From the NCBI RefSeq assembly GCF_007489275.1, contig NZ_VLNR01000041.1, positions 1-60,120 on the forward strand: a DNA stretch of 60,120 bases, given 5' to 3'. Source of the DNA: Aquimarina algiphila. GTDB taxonomy: Bacteria > Bacteroidota > Bacteroidia > Flavobacteriales > Flavobacteriaceae. Within the stretch, counting starts at the first letter, position 1. Each line of letters starts with the position of its first letter. The translations under genes and the position numbers were made by a program. Of the stretch, positions 27,253-37,247 are shown in pieces. Under the pieces are notes generated by a model. The model saw nothing but the letters and a program-made list of their open reading frames with translations, made no database searches and had not been told where the DNA came from.

Positions 27253-27298
27253 TCACTGAAAACAGTGAGTATTTCCTAAACCTTTTAAATTAATTTTG
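27253..27298 (+). promoter_or_regulatory. Unit 1 promoter: palindromic operator plus -7 box
   Basis: TCACTGAAAACAGTGA (27253-27268) is a perfect 6-4-6 palindrome. TAATTTTG (27291-27298) follows 34 bp centre to centre. No TTG lies at -33; the palindrome takes its place. The same arrangement recurs at 37118-37163. Confidence 0.65.
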
Positions 27299-27473
27299 GT
27301 TCCAGAAATAATGTTATTAACCATCTTTATGTACCTAGTATATTGTTGAGGTAAGATCAAAAAGTACCTTCTTCAGATATGTAAAACAACTAGCGATTAG
27401 TATGCATTAGATGTTTATGTATTATTCAAAATGTAAGTAAATCTAGAAGTTTTAATTAAAGTATTTTGAGTTT

Positions 27474-30011
27474 TTGGAGACCTCATCAAAAAAGTATCGT
27501 TTAGCACCTCTTTTATTAGGAAAATATCATTATTTGATTCCAAGAATACTTTGTTTCACTTTTTTTTTCTGCTTCTCGGTTACAACATTTTGTCAGGATT
27601 TAGGTCAAATAGGAAAAGCAAAACTATTTAAATTAACAGGAGGAGTGGCAGCCAACGCAATTTTTTATGATGGACAATCTAATAGAGAACCGTTTACCTA
27701 TTTTTTAACGGGTAATATTAATTTGAATATTAGTGGAGTATATAATATCCCTTTCTCATTTTCATATTCTAATCAGGAATTTCGAAGTAGCAATCCTTTT
27801 TCTTATAATCGATTAAGTATTCATCCGTCTTATAAATGGGTAACTACTCATATTGGAGATGTTAGTATGACATTTTCTCCATATACATTAAGCGGACATC
27901 AATTTACAGGATTAGGAGTAGATCTTACTCCGGGAAGTCGTTTTAAAGTAAGTGCCATGTATGGTCGATTGCTTAAAGAATCAGAGTTTAATCCTGATGA
28001 CCCACAATCTCAACCAGCGTATCGAAGAATAGGATACGGTATTAAGACAAGCTATGATTTTGAAAAATTTTCTATAGGAGCGATTTTCTTTAAAGCCTCT
28101 GATGATAAAAATTCTATTAATACCCCTGTCCCCATAGAATTAGAATTACAGCCTAAAGAAAATGCAGTGGTAAGTATAGAGGGGAGAGTAAAACTTTTTG
28201 ATAAAGGAGAGGTTAATGTAGAAGTGGCTTCTTCTACGATAACCGAAGATACAAATGCAGAAGGAGAAGCAGAAAATTCATCAGTTTTATCGGCGTTAGT
28301 TAAAACGAATGCTACGACACAGCATTATAAAGCCTTTAATGCCAGTTTTTCTTATCCTGTGGGACAAGGAACTGTTGGTGTTGGTTATGAATATATTGAT
28401 CCGGATTATAGAACTTTGGGAGCTTATTTTTTTAATAATGATCTCGAAAATATTACGTTAAATGCTACTCAGAATCTATTTGAAAATAAAGTAAATATTG
28501 CTTTTAACGCAGGTTTGCAAAGAGATGATCTTGATAATACAAAGAGTACTCAACTACAACGTGTTGTTAGTGCTGTTAATCTTACATATAATGCTTCAGA
28601 AAAATTAAGCCTTTCAGGAGGATATTCTAATTTTCAATCCTATACTAATATCAAGGATCAGTTTGATTTTATTAATGAAGTTTCACAAATTGATAATTTG
28701 GATACTCTGGATTTTCAACAAATTTCGCAGAATGCAAATCTTAATACAAATTATATTTTAACAGATACAGAAACAAGAAAACGTAATCTTAACATAGCAT
28801 TATCTTTTCAGAATGCGGTGAATAAACAAGGAGGGCGAACCGTAGAAAATGGAGATTCTAATTTTTATAATGGTAGTGCCTCTTATACATTTGGTTATCC
28901 TATTATCAATCTAAATATTTCTACAGCCGTTAATATAAGTTATAGTACTATTGGTACAGATACAGGCGTGACATACGGACCTATAGTATCTGCTAATAAA
29001 CAGTTTTTTGATAAAAAACTACGTACAACAGGGTCAGTAAGTTATAATCAGAGTAATAATAATGGCGAAAAACAGGGAGATGTAACGAATATAAGATTAG
29101 GTAGTTCGTATACTTATCTTAAAAAACACAATTTTAACCTTAACGTACTATCGCAATTTAGAAACTCAACAACTTCTAGTAATGATTTTACGGTAACTTT
29201 TGGATATAACTATATTCTCGATAAGTTCAACCCCAGGTTTAAACTTCCGGAAAGGGAAAAGAAAAAGAAGGAGAAGAAAAAGAGGGTAAGGAAATCAAAG
29301 GCGGATGAAATTATCCAGTTTAAATATAGAGATTCTCTGTATCGCGGAACAAGAGCAGAAATTAATGTACAACTGGAAGATCTCCAAAACCATTCACATT
29401 TTGACCATATTCCTGGATATAAAAAAGGAGAACTTAGTATGTTACGCCAGATCGTGGCTGATGAGAAAAATAAAAATGAGTACAGGGTGAAAGCTTTTGT
29501 TTTCCTGAAAGAATTATATAGTTACGAAGATTTTCTTGCAGGGTATAATCAATTGATATTCGAAACATTGATAGAGTTAAGAAGGGATATGCAGCGTCTG
29601 GATTATGCATTTGAAAAAGCCTTTGTCAAAGCCAAAATAGCCGTAGATAATCATAGTTTACATAAAAGAACAGAAGAAGAACGTCAAAATAGTGCCAAAG
29701 CATTGCAAGAACGGTATAAGGAGTTACAACAAAATTCTAATACTGCCTTGGCTAGATTGATAGGACACCGCTGGACGTTGCCGATTATTAAAAGTTATAA
29801 TTCTCTAAAGAAAGTTGAAAATCCAGATAAGTTCCTGAGAGAGCTGATGGAACAAGAGAAAGAAAATATATTCCGTATGAAGGATAAAAAAGAAGATGAT
29901 CAAAAAATCGAATTGTATATCATTACACAGATTATTGATTTTTATCTTAAAAAATCCCTTAAGTATACGGATCCAGATAAATTTGATTTGAAATACGTAG
30001 AAAAGAACTAA
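27474..30011 (+). CDS. Outer-membrane beta-barrel with helical C-terminal extension
   Basis: An 845-residue protein with a long basic n-region and signal peptide ending TTFCQ at about residue 41. Residues about 50-590 are alternating beta strands with aromatic girdles and Asn/Gly turns, as in an outer-membrane barrel of roughly 24 strands. A Lys-rich linker (EREKKKKEKKKRVRKSK, about 590-610) leads to about 230 charged, helical residues without beta pattern. The frame has no ATG near its start: TTG at 27474 or a later TTG (before IPRILC) must serve. It is followed 3 bp later by the toxin-like gene. I do not recognise the family; a dedicated export or display channel for the next protein is inference. 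Confidence 0.75.
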   Translation: METSSKKYRLAPLLLGKYHYLIPRILCFTFFFCFSVTTFCQDLGQIGKAKLFKLTGGVAANAIFYDGQSNREPFTYFLTGNINLNISGVYNIPFSFSYSNQEFRSSNPFSYNRLSIHPSYKWVTTHIGDVSMTFSPYTLSGHQFTGLGVDLTPGSRFKVSAMYGRLLKESEFNPDDPQSQPAYRRIGYGIKTSYDFEKFSIGAIFFKASDDKNSINTPVPIELELQPKENAVVSIEGRVKLFDKGEVNVEVASSTITEDTNAEGEAENSSVLSALVKTNATTQHYKAFNASFSYPVGQGTVGVGYEYIDPDYRTLGAYFFNNDLENITLNATQNLFENKVNIAFNAGLQRDDLDNTKSTQLQRVVSAVNLTYNASEKLSLSGGYSNFQSYTNIKDQFDFINEVSQIDNLDTLDFQQISQNANLNTNYILTDTETRKRNLNIALSFQNAVNKQGGRTVENGDSNFYNGSASYTFGYPIINLNISTAVNISYSTIGTDTGVTYGPIVSANKQFFDKKLRTTGSVSYNQSNNNGEKQGDVTNIRLGSSYTYLKKHNFNLNVLSQFRNSTTSSNDFTVTFGYNYILDKFNPRFKLPEREKKKKEKKKRVRKSKADEIIQFKYRDSLYRGTRAEINVQLEDLQNHSHFDHIPGYKKGELSMLRQIVADEKNKNEYRVKAFVFLKELYSYEDFLAGYNQLIFETLIELRRDMQRLDYAFEKAFVKAKIAVDNHSLHKRTEEERQNSAKALQERYKELQQNSNTALARLIGHRWTLPIIKSYNSLKKVENPDKFLRELMEQEKENIFRMKDKKEDDQKIELYIITQIIDFYLKKSLKYTDPDKFDLKYVEKN

Positions 30012-30014
30012 CCT

Positions 30015-33000
30015 ATGAGAAAATTAGTACTTACACTATTTATACTGCTTTATAGTTTTGGTCAAGCCTTAGCGCAACGATTTCCTATAACAGTAATTCC
30101 GCAAGTTAACCCTCCGGCACCCGTGAATTTTTATAATTATGCCGACGGTACTACAATAAACAGCCCGTTAAGAGTACAATTCTTGCTTAGCGATATTACG
30201 ATATCCAGAGAACAAATTCGATTAAAAGTATCTTTTGAGGGTAATGGGATCGCTTTTGAAAGTAGAGATGTTGTAGTTGGTGCTCCTACCTTACTTATTG
30301 ATGGTGGTATTCCTTTGGTATTGACAAATGCAGAGCTGGCTCCTTATTTTGAGTTTCAAAATTTACAAGGAATCAATCCAAACATTTATAGTAGAACTAT
30401 TCCAGAAGGTAGTTATCAGTTCTGTTTCGAAGTTTTTGATTTCACCACCGGGAACCGTCTATCCTCAAAAACCTGCGCTAGTACCTATATTTTTAAGAAT
30501 GAACCTCCAATATTAAATCTTCCGTTTGATGGAGTTAATATTGAGCCAAAAGAAGTTGATAATATTGTTTTTCAATGGACACCAAGGCATATTAATGTAA
30601 GTAATGTTGAGTATGAGTTGAGTATTGTAGAAATATGGGATGATTTTGTTGATCCCCAAACAGCTTTCTTATCATTACCTCCTGTTTTTGAAACAACAAC
30701 AAGGTCTACCTCATTTGTATATGGTCCGACTCAACCTTTATTACTGCCAGAAAAACGATATGCATGGAGGGTAAGAGCAAAAGCACTGCAGGGAGCAGAA
30801 GAAGTTGGTCTTTTTAGAAATGAAGGGAATAGTGAGATTTTCTGGTTTTCCAGAACATCACCGTGTACTGTACCCATTAATGTATATGCAGAACCCAAAG
30901 GAATTTCTAAGATTAATGTCTTTTGGGATGAAGATCCTTCTGTGTATACAGAATATACCATAGCATACCGAGAAGCTAATAAACCCAATGCAGAATGGTT
31001 TACTATGCGAACCAATAGTGGTTGGGCAACTGTTTGGGATTTAAAACCCGGTACAACATATGAATATAAAGTAAAAGGGAAATGTAAATATCAATATGGA
31101 CTATTTTCTGAAATTCAGGAAATAACAACAGCCACTGCACAAGATGAAACTGCAAATTATAACTGCGGTATTGTTCCTGATGCAATTGCTATAACGAATA
31201 GAGAACCACACCCTAATCTTCAGATAGGGGATCGTATCACGGCTGGTGATTTTGTAATGACAATTACTGAATTAGATAGTAACAATAGTGGAAGAATAAC
31301 AGGAAGAGGGTATGTAAAAGTACCTTATTTTAAATTCGCTCGATTTGGAGTAAAGTTTGACAATGTTTTGGTCAATACTGATAATCAATTGGCTGAAGGC
31401 GAAATTGTCACTTTATATGATCCTGCTTTTGGAGAAGGAGAAGGTATGACGGTAGATGTTGATCTTGATGTTGTCGAAATGATAACCGGAGATCAGGGAG
31501 AACTCTCTAGTGCAGAGGTGGATTTTGTTATTGCTGACATAAAACCAGATGAAAACAATGCCTGGGTAATAACAGGAACCAATGGGGAGCAAGCTATTGT
31601 TCCTGGAGGACAGGATGTAGTGATTAGAGATGAAAGTGGAACTGCATGGACAATTGGTGAGGATGGAACTATAAGTCAAGAGCAAGTTGCCGATGGAGGA
31701 CCCGTAACAGAAGAGAGTACTGCCGGATTAGCCAATGGAGATGTTTCTGAAATATCTGCTACAGGAGTTCGTATAGATTTTGAAAAATCTGGATTTTATG
31801 CTTTTGATGAAATGCCCAATAATGTTAAGGAACAATTGAGATCAAAATACAAATCGCTAACCATGGTAAATGGAGAGGTCTACCATATGCCTTATAAAGT
31901 GATATCTGATATCAAAGAAGAAGATAAAATAAGAGCTAAGGCTACATTTTCTGATAGTAACATTACTAAAGAAGATATTGTTTTTAAGACCAAAGAAGGA
32001 ATCGAGGTTTCTGCAGAATGGTCTGGTGATATAGCAACATTATCATTGAAGAAAAAGTCAGATTATCTTATAGAGGAAATACTCGCAACTGTAAAACCAA
32101 AAGATTCAACGGAAAAATATAAAATAGCAGGAGCATTCAATTTGGTACACTTAGGAAAACCAGAAATGTATGCCATTAATTTAGTGATTGTACCGGTTAA
32201 TAATGCAAATGTCAATACCAGAGTACGGGAGAATATTAATGCCATTTATAATAAAGCCGGAGTTAACTTTAAAATTACTACAGGAGATCGATTACAAATT
32301 CCAGAAAGCGTATGGGATATTGACAAAAGTGATCAAATAGTTAATGCAGGAGAAAGCGGAGTGTTGAATTATTATTCTAAAGAAGAAAAAGCAATACATG
32401 AATATTTCAAAACACAAACAAACTATAATGAACAAACCTATTATCTGTTTGTAACAGACCTAAAAGCAGTTAACAGCGATACCAAAGAAGAATTAGAAGG
32501 TTTTATGCCACTTAAAGGGCAGTTTGGATTTGTTTTCCAAAAATCTAAGGATCAATCTACCACCATTGCACACGAGTTAGGACATGGGGTTTTTGGTTTA
32601 GAACATCCATTTGTAGAATATAAAACTCCAGAAAAATCTACTGAGTTCTTGATGGATTATAAAGGAGGTATGGTTCTTAATCATATGGATTGGAAAAAGA
32701 TGCATGCTCCCGGATTCAAGTTGTATTGGTTTCAAGGTGATGAAGAAGGGGAATATACAGATACAGAATTCGCAGATAAGATATTTCAAATCATACGATG
32801 TGCCTATATAAACTCCAATGCAAACGATGTTATTTCTTTTGATACATCGGTTTTTGGTAAAACGGGTACATTTCATACAGAATGGAAAGGAGACAAGATA
32901 TGGGTCAAAATTGATCAAGGAAATTTTGAAGGAAAATCAGTATATGAGCCTGTAGAGATTGGTAAAAATGATCCTGGAAATCAGCCTTGGCGCTATAGTT

Positions 33001-36000
33001 TGCTATATAAAAATGTAGAAATATACACACCTAGACATAGTACGGGGTCAGATCCAAAAGAGTTAAAGGCATTAAGAGAGTATTTATTTCCAGAAGATAA
33101 ATCACAATTTAAAAGAGAGGCAGAAGAAATTTTAGTTGAAATTCTTAATAAGAATGAGTTTGAAGACGAAGATTTTGAAAAAATTAAGAGTATAGCAAAT
33201 TGCGGAGTACAATATTTTACAGCGGAACAGAGATATCAAATTATATCCAAAATAGTTAAAAGTGTAAATATCACAGAGTATTATGAAGATTTGATACTGG
33301 ACTTGTTCGAAACGTCGCCTTTAGAGGATATTACCATTTATTATGATGAGTTTTTAGGCTATTTATTAGATGAAGATAACAAAGTATTAGAAGAATTATT
33401 TGCAGATGTAGATGATGCTGGAGTAGGAGTCCTTTGGAAAGGAAGAGAGAATAACTATACTCGTTTTATAAATGCATTAGCTGACGTTACTTCCAAATTA
33501 GATAAAGATGCTAAGAAATGGCAGATTGTAAACTATATCATAAATAATGATTATGGAGATATAGAAGATGTTGAAAAGAAAGGAATTACTACAATTTTAG
33601 CATCAATGAACAAAAATTCTGTAATAGCAGATAAAGTTCCTGCTATTACTGAGTTATTCATCAATATGCTTGATGATGATGATCATTGTGAAGATTTAAA
33701 AGATTATGAGGTAGTTTTTGACATTGCAACGTTAAGAAATTCTAATAGAGAGTTATTTGCCAGTTTTACACAATCAGAATCAACAGTTTTACTTAATAAT
33801 GAAAAAGTAAGAATCGTAGCAGGCAAATGGAAGTTTTCATGGGTCAGTCCTGTAATTTTTGAAATCAGAGAAACACTTAAAGGTGATCGAGAAATCAAAG
33901 AAAGTGAATTAAGCAACTACTACATTTGGTCCAAGTTTTTGAATGAAGATCAAAATAAACATGTAAAAGATGTATTAGAAACCGATCCCTCAGAATATTT
34001 CCAGATCTTTTTTGATCAATTATCTAAACATTTTAATAATGCTCAAAATGATAATAATAAGTTTTGGGAAAGGACTGCTATTATCAATTGCGATAATAGA
34101 GATCAAATTATGGAGCATGTTAATGCCAATGAAAATTCAACATCGCTTAAAAATGTAGATGAACAACAACGATTAGAATTATTAGTAAAAATGTTTGATT
34201 GTGATAATTGGTTTGATATCTCTGATACCGAAGCATATTATGAAAATACAGAAGACGTTCTTATGAAACTGGTTACTAGTTTTGATCCCTCGAATACTAA
34301 GGTGCTGGTTACAATCGAAGAAATAGGATTAGACAAGATTTATGATAAACTTTCAGGAAAACAATTAAGTAAATTTTTAGCGTGGACAGGAGCTCAAATT
34401 ACTAATAGTGGGCATATTGCAGAATCAGATCCATTAGAGGTTTTAAAACCAGATGGTACCCTAATTAGCAAAGATGATTTACTAAAACTAGAATCTAATC
34501 TATTTAGTTTTCAAAACTTTTCAGTAGAAAGAATAGCTAAAAAAAGTATAACTATTGATTCCAAAGAGGTAGAGTACAATCAAATGGTTTGGGTATATGT
34601 AGAAGGTAGTTTTACTTTTTTAGATCAAAAATTTAAAAAAGGAGATGTTTTACATGTTCCTTTGGTTCAGGCGTTTGCTATGAGTAATAGCAATAGAAAT
34701 ATAGCCTTAGGTAAAGGAGCCTGGTTTGCTGTTGATGTAGTTTCATTGGCTTTTGGTGTAGGGAGTGTTGCTGTATTTATTAAAGTAGGGAATACAGTTA
34801 GAAAAGTGGTTGTTGCATCAGATTTACTAGGTTCTTCGGCAGGAATGCTCGCGAACGCACTGAATGATGATGCGATTTCGGCAGATATGAGGTTTAAGCT
34901 AAATATTTTGGCATTGGTTGCCTCTTTACCACAATTAGCAACGATCAATAAAAATTTTGATAATGTTATTACAGAGTTAGACGATAAGATTGATCAGGCA
35001 CGGGGACTTAACACTACATCGAGAGAAGTACTCGAAGAACATTTAGAAAAGATTACGGAAAAAATTGGTTCAGATGCGTTAAAACAAGCTGATGGTATTA
35101 TATCTGATGCTAATAAAAAGTTACTTGAAGAAATTGAAGATATTATTCAGGAATATGATGATCCAATTGCTAATCTACATAAGGTGATTAAGGATTCACA
35201 TCTTCAACAATCAGTTAAAGATGAAATAGTCAAAATTGAAGATTATAGAGCGCTATCTGATTTATTAAGAGGTAAAATAGGTGAAGAATTATTAGATCTG
35301 GCAAATTCTACAAATCCAGAATTAGTAGCCTATGTAAAGGAATTGATTAATGCTCGTGGAGCTTCTAAAATCAGTGATAAAAAAGTCCTTCTGTCTGCTT
35401 TAAAAGAAGCAGAGAATGTGTATACACTGCCAAAAGTAGTAGCAACAGAAATCACTAATGGTAGTGGAGGATTGGGACGGATTTTTTCTGGAGAATTTGA
35501 TGGCAACTCTGCTGTGTTCAAATTCGATAGAACAGGAAAACAAGATTATGATACTGTACAAGAAATTGAAGATGTGGCCAAAGCGCTCGAAACGTATGGA
35601 GGACCTAAAGTATTAGGACGTGTTCGTATACAAGATACGAACGGTATATGGTATGAAGCAGTTGCAATGCAACGTATAGATGGTCATGATTTGACCAAAT
35701 TAAAAAATATGAACTCCAGAGGAGAAGGGCTCCCTATTCAGGTAACGTCTGCGCACTTACGAGCAATTGATGATCTTATAGAAAGGTTGACAAAAGAAAA
35801 TAAGTTTTTGGATGAAGTTAATCTCGGTGATTTTATGCTGACTACTAATCCAGATCGAGTTGTATTGCTGGATATGTTTGTAAAGGAAGGTAAAGTAAAT
35901 GATCCTAAAGAATTGTTTAGCAATAAGCCTGTTCGTAGTACAATTGAAGAGCTTATAGGTAGTAAAACAAGCCTAATTTTTAATCTTAAAAAATACCCAG

Positions 36001-36626
36001 AACTTGATGGTGAAGTAGCTAAGTTAGATGAAGTTTTAAAACCTCAATTTTTAGAAGATTTTGAAAATGCTTCTGAAAATGTTCTGAATAAATTACAAGA
36101 TGAGAATTTATTTGATATATGGAAAAATAGCATTCGCAGCAATGATATTAATATTCTTAAAAAATTTGCATTACAAGGAGATGTTAGAACTGAGTATGCA
36201 AATGCACTAGATAATTTCATCAATAAAGAAAGGAAATTAATGGATCAATTTAAGAATGATCCAAATAAATTAGAGAAAGTTGCAAAAGGAATGTTTGACT
36301 TAAGACTTGAAACAACAACACGATTTAAAGTCGAGAAAACCCCTGCTGATTTACTAGAATGGATTCATAAATTTAATGTTAACCGATATGGACCGATTGG
36401 AGGTAATAAATGGGGACATACTTGGGAAAGTATTGTTGATGCTAATAAAAGAAAAGGGTTGGAAGGAGATGATCTGTATAATAAGATAATTAGTAGTTCT
36501 AAAACCCCTCTTGGAGATGGTGATAAAGTAAAATTAGGTGATGCTATGAGAGATGTTCTCAAGAATGATAGTAAGTTTAGTGATTTAGAAATAATTCTTA
36601 AGAAATATAGATTATGGAGATATTAA
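30015..36626 (+). CDS. Giant secreted polymorphic-toxin-like protein with metallopeptidase
   Basis: This 2203-residue protein has a signal peptide (1-21). A conserved N-terminal domain (about 25-150) resembles those of large Bacteroidetes surface proteins; Fn3-like repeats fill about 155-380. A zinc metallopeptidase centre HELGHGVFGLEH (853-864) follows, with LMDY as a possible Met-turn. Acidic helical regions run to about 1500. A hydrophobic pretoxin segment (about 1565-1640) follows. Then a kinase-like domain (about 1800-1960; Gly-rich loop near 1816, VFKFD, MQRIDG, NLGDFML, VVLLDMF). A compact tail (about 2090-2203) has WIHKFNVNRYGP and GHTWESIVDAN, typical of C-terminal toxin domains. It has no T9SS sorting domain. 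The peptidase may release the tail. The toxin role is inferred from layout and the overlapping downstream gene. Confidence 0.8.
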   Translation: MRKLVLTLFILLYSFGQALAQRFPITVIPQVNPPAPVNFYNYADGTTINSPLRVQFLLSDITISREQIRLKVSFEGNGIAFESRDVVVGAPTLLIDGGIPLVLTNAELAPYFEFQNLQGINPNIYSRTIPEGSYQFCFEVFDFTTGNRLSSKTCASTYIFKNEPPILNLPFDGVNIEPKEVDNIVFQWTPRHINVSNVEYELSIVEIWDDFVDPQTAFLSLPPVFETTTRSTSFVYGPTQPLLLPEKRYAWRVRAKALQGAEEVGLFRNEGNSEIFWFSRTSPCTVPINVYAEPKGISKINVFWDEDPSVYTEYTIAYREANKPNAEWFTMRTNSGWATVWDLKPGTTYEYKVKGKCKYQYGLFSEIQEITTATAQDETANYNCGIVPDAIAITNREPHPNLQIGDRITAGDFVMTITELDSNNSGRITGRGYVKVPYFKFARFGVKFDNVLVNTDNQLAEGEIVTLYDPAFGEGEGMTVDVDLDVVEMITGDQGELSSAEVDFVIADIKPDENNAWVITGTNGEQAIVPGGQDVVIRDESGTAWTIGEDGTISQEQVADGGPVTEESTAGLANGDVSEISATGVRIDFEKSGFYAFDEMPNNVKEQLRSKYKSLTMVNGEVYHMPYKVISDIKEEDKIRAKATFSDSNITKEDIVFKTKEGIEVSAEWSGDIATLSLKKKSDYLIEEILATVKPKDSTEKYKIAGAFNLVHLGKPEMYAINLVIVPVNNANVNTRVRENINAIYNKAGVNFKITTGDRLQIPESVWDIDKSDQIVNAGESGVLNYYSKEEKAIHEYFKTQTNYNEQTYYLFVTDLKAVNSDTKEELEGFMPLKGQFGFVFQKSKDQSTTIAHELGHGVFGLEHPFVEYKTPEKSTEFLMDYKGGMVLNHMDWKKMHAPGFKLYWFQGDEEGEYTDTEFADKIFQIIRCAYINSNANDVISFDTSVFGKTGTFHTEWKGDKIWVKIDQGNFEGKSVYEPVEIGKNDPGNQPWRYSLLYKNVEIYTPRHSTGSDPKELKALREYLFPEDKSQFKREAEEILVEILNKNEFEDEDFEKIKSIANCGVQYFTAEQRYQIISKIVKSVNITEYYEDLILDLFETSPLEDITIYYDEFLGYLLDEDNKVLEELFADVDDAGVGVLWKGRENNYTRFINALADVTSKLDKDAKKWQIVNYIINNDYGDIEDVEKKGITTILASMNKNSVIADKVPAITELFINMLDDDDHCEDLKDYEVVFDIATLRNSNRELFASFTQSESTVLLNNEKVRIVAGKWKFSWVSPVIFEIRETLKGDREIKESELSNYYIWSKFLNEDQNKHVKDVLETDPSEYFQIFFDQLSKHFNNAQNDNNKFWERTAIINCDNRDQIMEHVNANENSTSLKNVDEQQRLELLVKMFDCDNWFDISDTEAYYENTEDVLMKLVTSFDPSNTKVLVTIEEIGLDKIYDKLSGKQLSKFLAWTGAQITNSGHIAESDPLEVLKPDGTLISKDDLLKLESNLFSFQNFSVERIAKKSITIDSKEVEYNQMVWVYVEGSFTFLDQKFKKGDVLHVPLVQAFAMSNSNRNIALGKGAWFAVDVVSLAFGVGSVAVFIKVGNTVRKVVVASDLLGSSAGMLANALNDDAISADMRFKLNILALVASLPQLATINKNFDNVITELDDKIDQARGLNTTSREVLEEHLEKITEKIGSDALKQADGIISDANKKLLEEIEDIIQEYDDPIANLHKVIKDSHLQQSVKDEIVKIEDYRALSDLLRGKIGEELLDLANSTNPELVAYVKELINARGASKISDKKVLLSALKEAENVYTLPKVVATEITNGSGGLGRIFSGEFDGNSAVFKFDRTGKQDYDTVQEIEDVAKALETYGGPKVLGRVRIQDTNGIWYEAVAMQRIDGHDLTKLKNMNSRGEGLPIQVTSAHLRAIDDLIERLTKENKFLDEVNLGDFMLTTNPDRVVLLDMFVKEGKVNDPKELFSNKPVRSTIEELIGSKTSLIFNLKKYPELDGEVAKLDEVLKPQFLEDFENASENVLNKLQDENLFDIWKNSIRSNDINILKKFALQGDVRTEYANALDNFINKERKLMDQFKNDPNKLEKVAKGMFDLRLETTTRFKVEKTPADLLEWIHKFNVNRYGPIGGNKWGHTWESIVDANKRKGLEGDDLYNKIISSSKTPLGDGDKVKLGDAMRDVLKNDSKFSDLEIILKKYRLWRY

Positions 36627-37087
36627 TAAATTTATATAGAATCCAAAGTAGTAAACATGTAAAATGTCTTTTCGATCAAAACAAATTGACAATACAAAAA
36701 ATGAATTGTGACTTGAATCAAGTTAGACCTTTACATGGAGATTGTCAATTTATTAATGATAAACTAAATTGTGTATTTAGTATACATGGAAGGAATTATC
36801 TTTTTATTGAAGATGAGTTAATTGTTTTACATTCTGATCATTCCATACAATATTTTTGTGGCGAGAGAAAACAGAAGAGTTGGATAAAGATTTTTGATAA
36901 GGAAAACTTAATTTTTGATTTAGAATATATAAATCCGATTCAAGAACCATATATAGATTTCGTTTCAGGATATGAAGATTGGGAAATAGTGAATTGGGCA
37001 TATCATTTAGCAAAATATATAAATCAGATTAGAGACAATCCACAAGCTATATTATTTTTTAATACTGATCAAGGTAAAGAAGTATAA
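36614..37087 (+). CDS. Putative immunity protein for the upstream toxin tail
   Basis: The 157-residue protein has no signal peptide, is rich in aromatic and charged residues, and is predicted alternately beta with a helical end (about 125-140, WEIVNWAYHLAKYINQI). It matches no family I recognise. Its ATG lies inside the toxin gene, 13 nt before that gene's end, so translation is coupled. It is followed by about 30 bp and then the second operator. A small cytoplasmic orphan attached directly to the variable end of a giant secreted protein is the standard position of an immunity gene. Position is the only evidence for the role. Confidence 0.6.
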   Translation: MEILINLYRIQSSKHVKCLFDQNKLTIQKMNCDLNQVRPLHGDCQFINDKLNCVFSIHGRNYLFIEDELIVLHSDHSIQYFCGERKQKSWIKIFDKENLIFDLEYINPIQEPYIDFVSGYEDWEIVNWAYHLAKYINQIRDNPQAILFFNTDQGKEV

Positions 37088-37117
37088 CACCTTAAATTTA
37101 GATATAGAATATCAAAT

Positions 37118-37163
37118 TCACTGAAAACCGTGATTTTTTTCATCTGTATTATAAATAAACTTG
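37118..37163 (+). promoter_or_regulatory. Unit 2 promoter: same palindrome and spacing as unit 1
   Basis: TCACTGAAAACCGTGA (37118-37133) matches the 27253 palindrome at 15 of 16 positions. TAAACTTG (37156-37163) is a near-consensus -7, again exactly 34 bp centre to centre. The ATG follows at 37248. Confidence 0.6.
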
Positions 37164-37247
37164 TACCATAGTTTAGTAAGTGATAGCAAGAATACATAAA
37201 ATAACTTTTGCTTTATGTTGTATTGCCTCTAATAGTACTCTTAAACC

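Noticed and set aside
30015..36626. Rhs/YD-repeat toxin or contractile injection effector
   Set aside because: No YD repeats, PAAR or VgrG-like parts are seen, and the protein has an N-terminal Sec signal.
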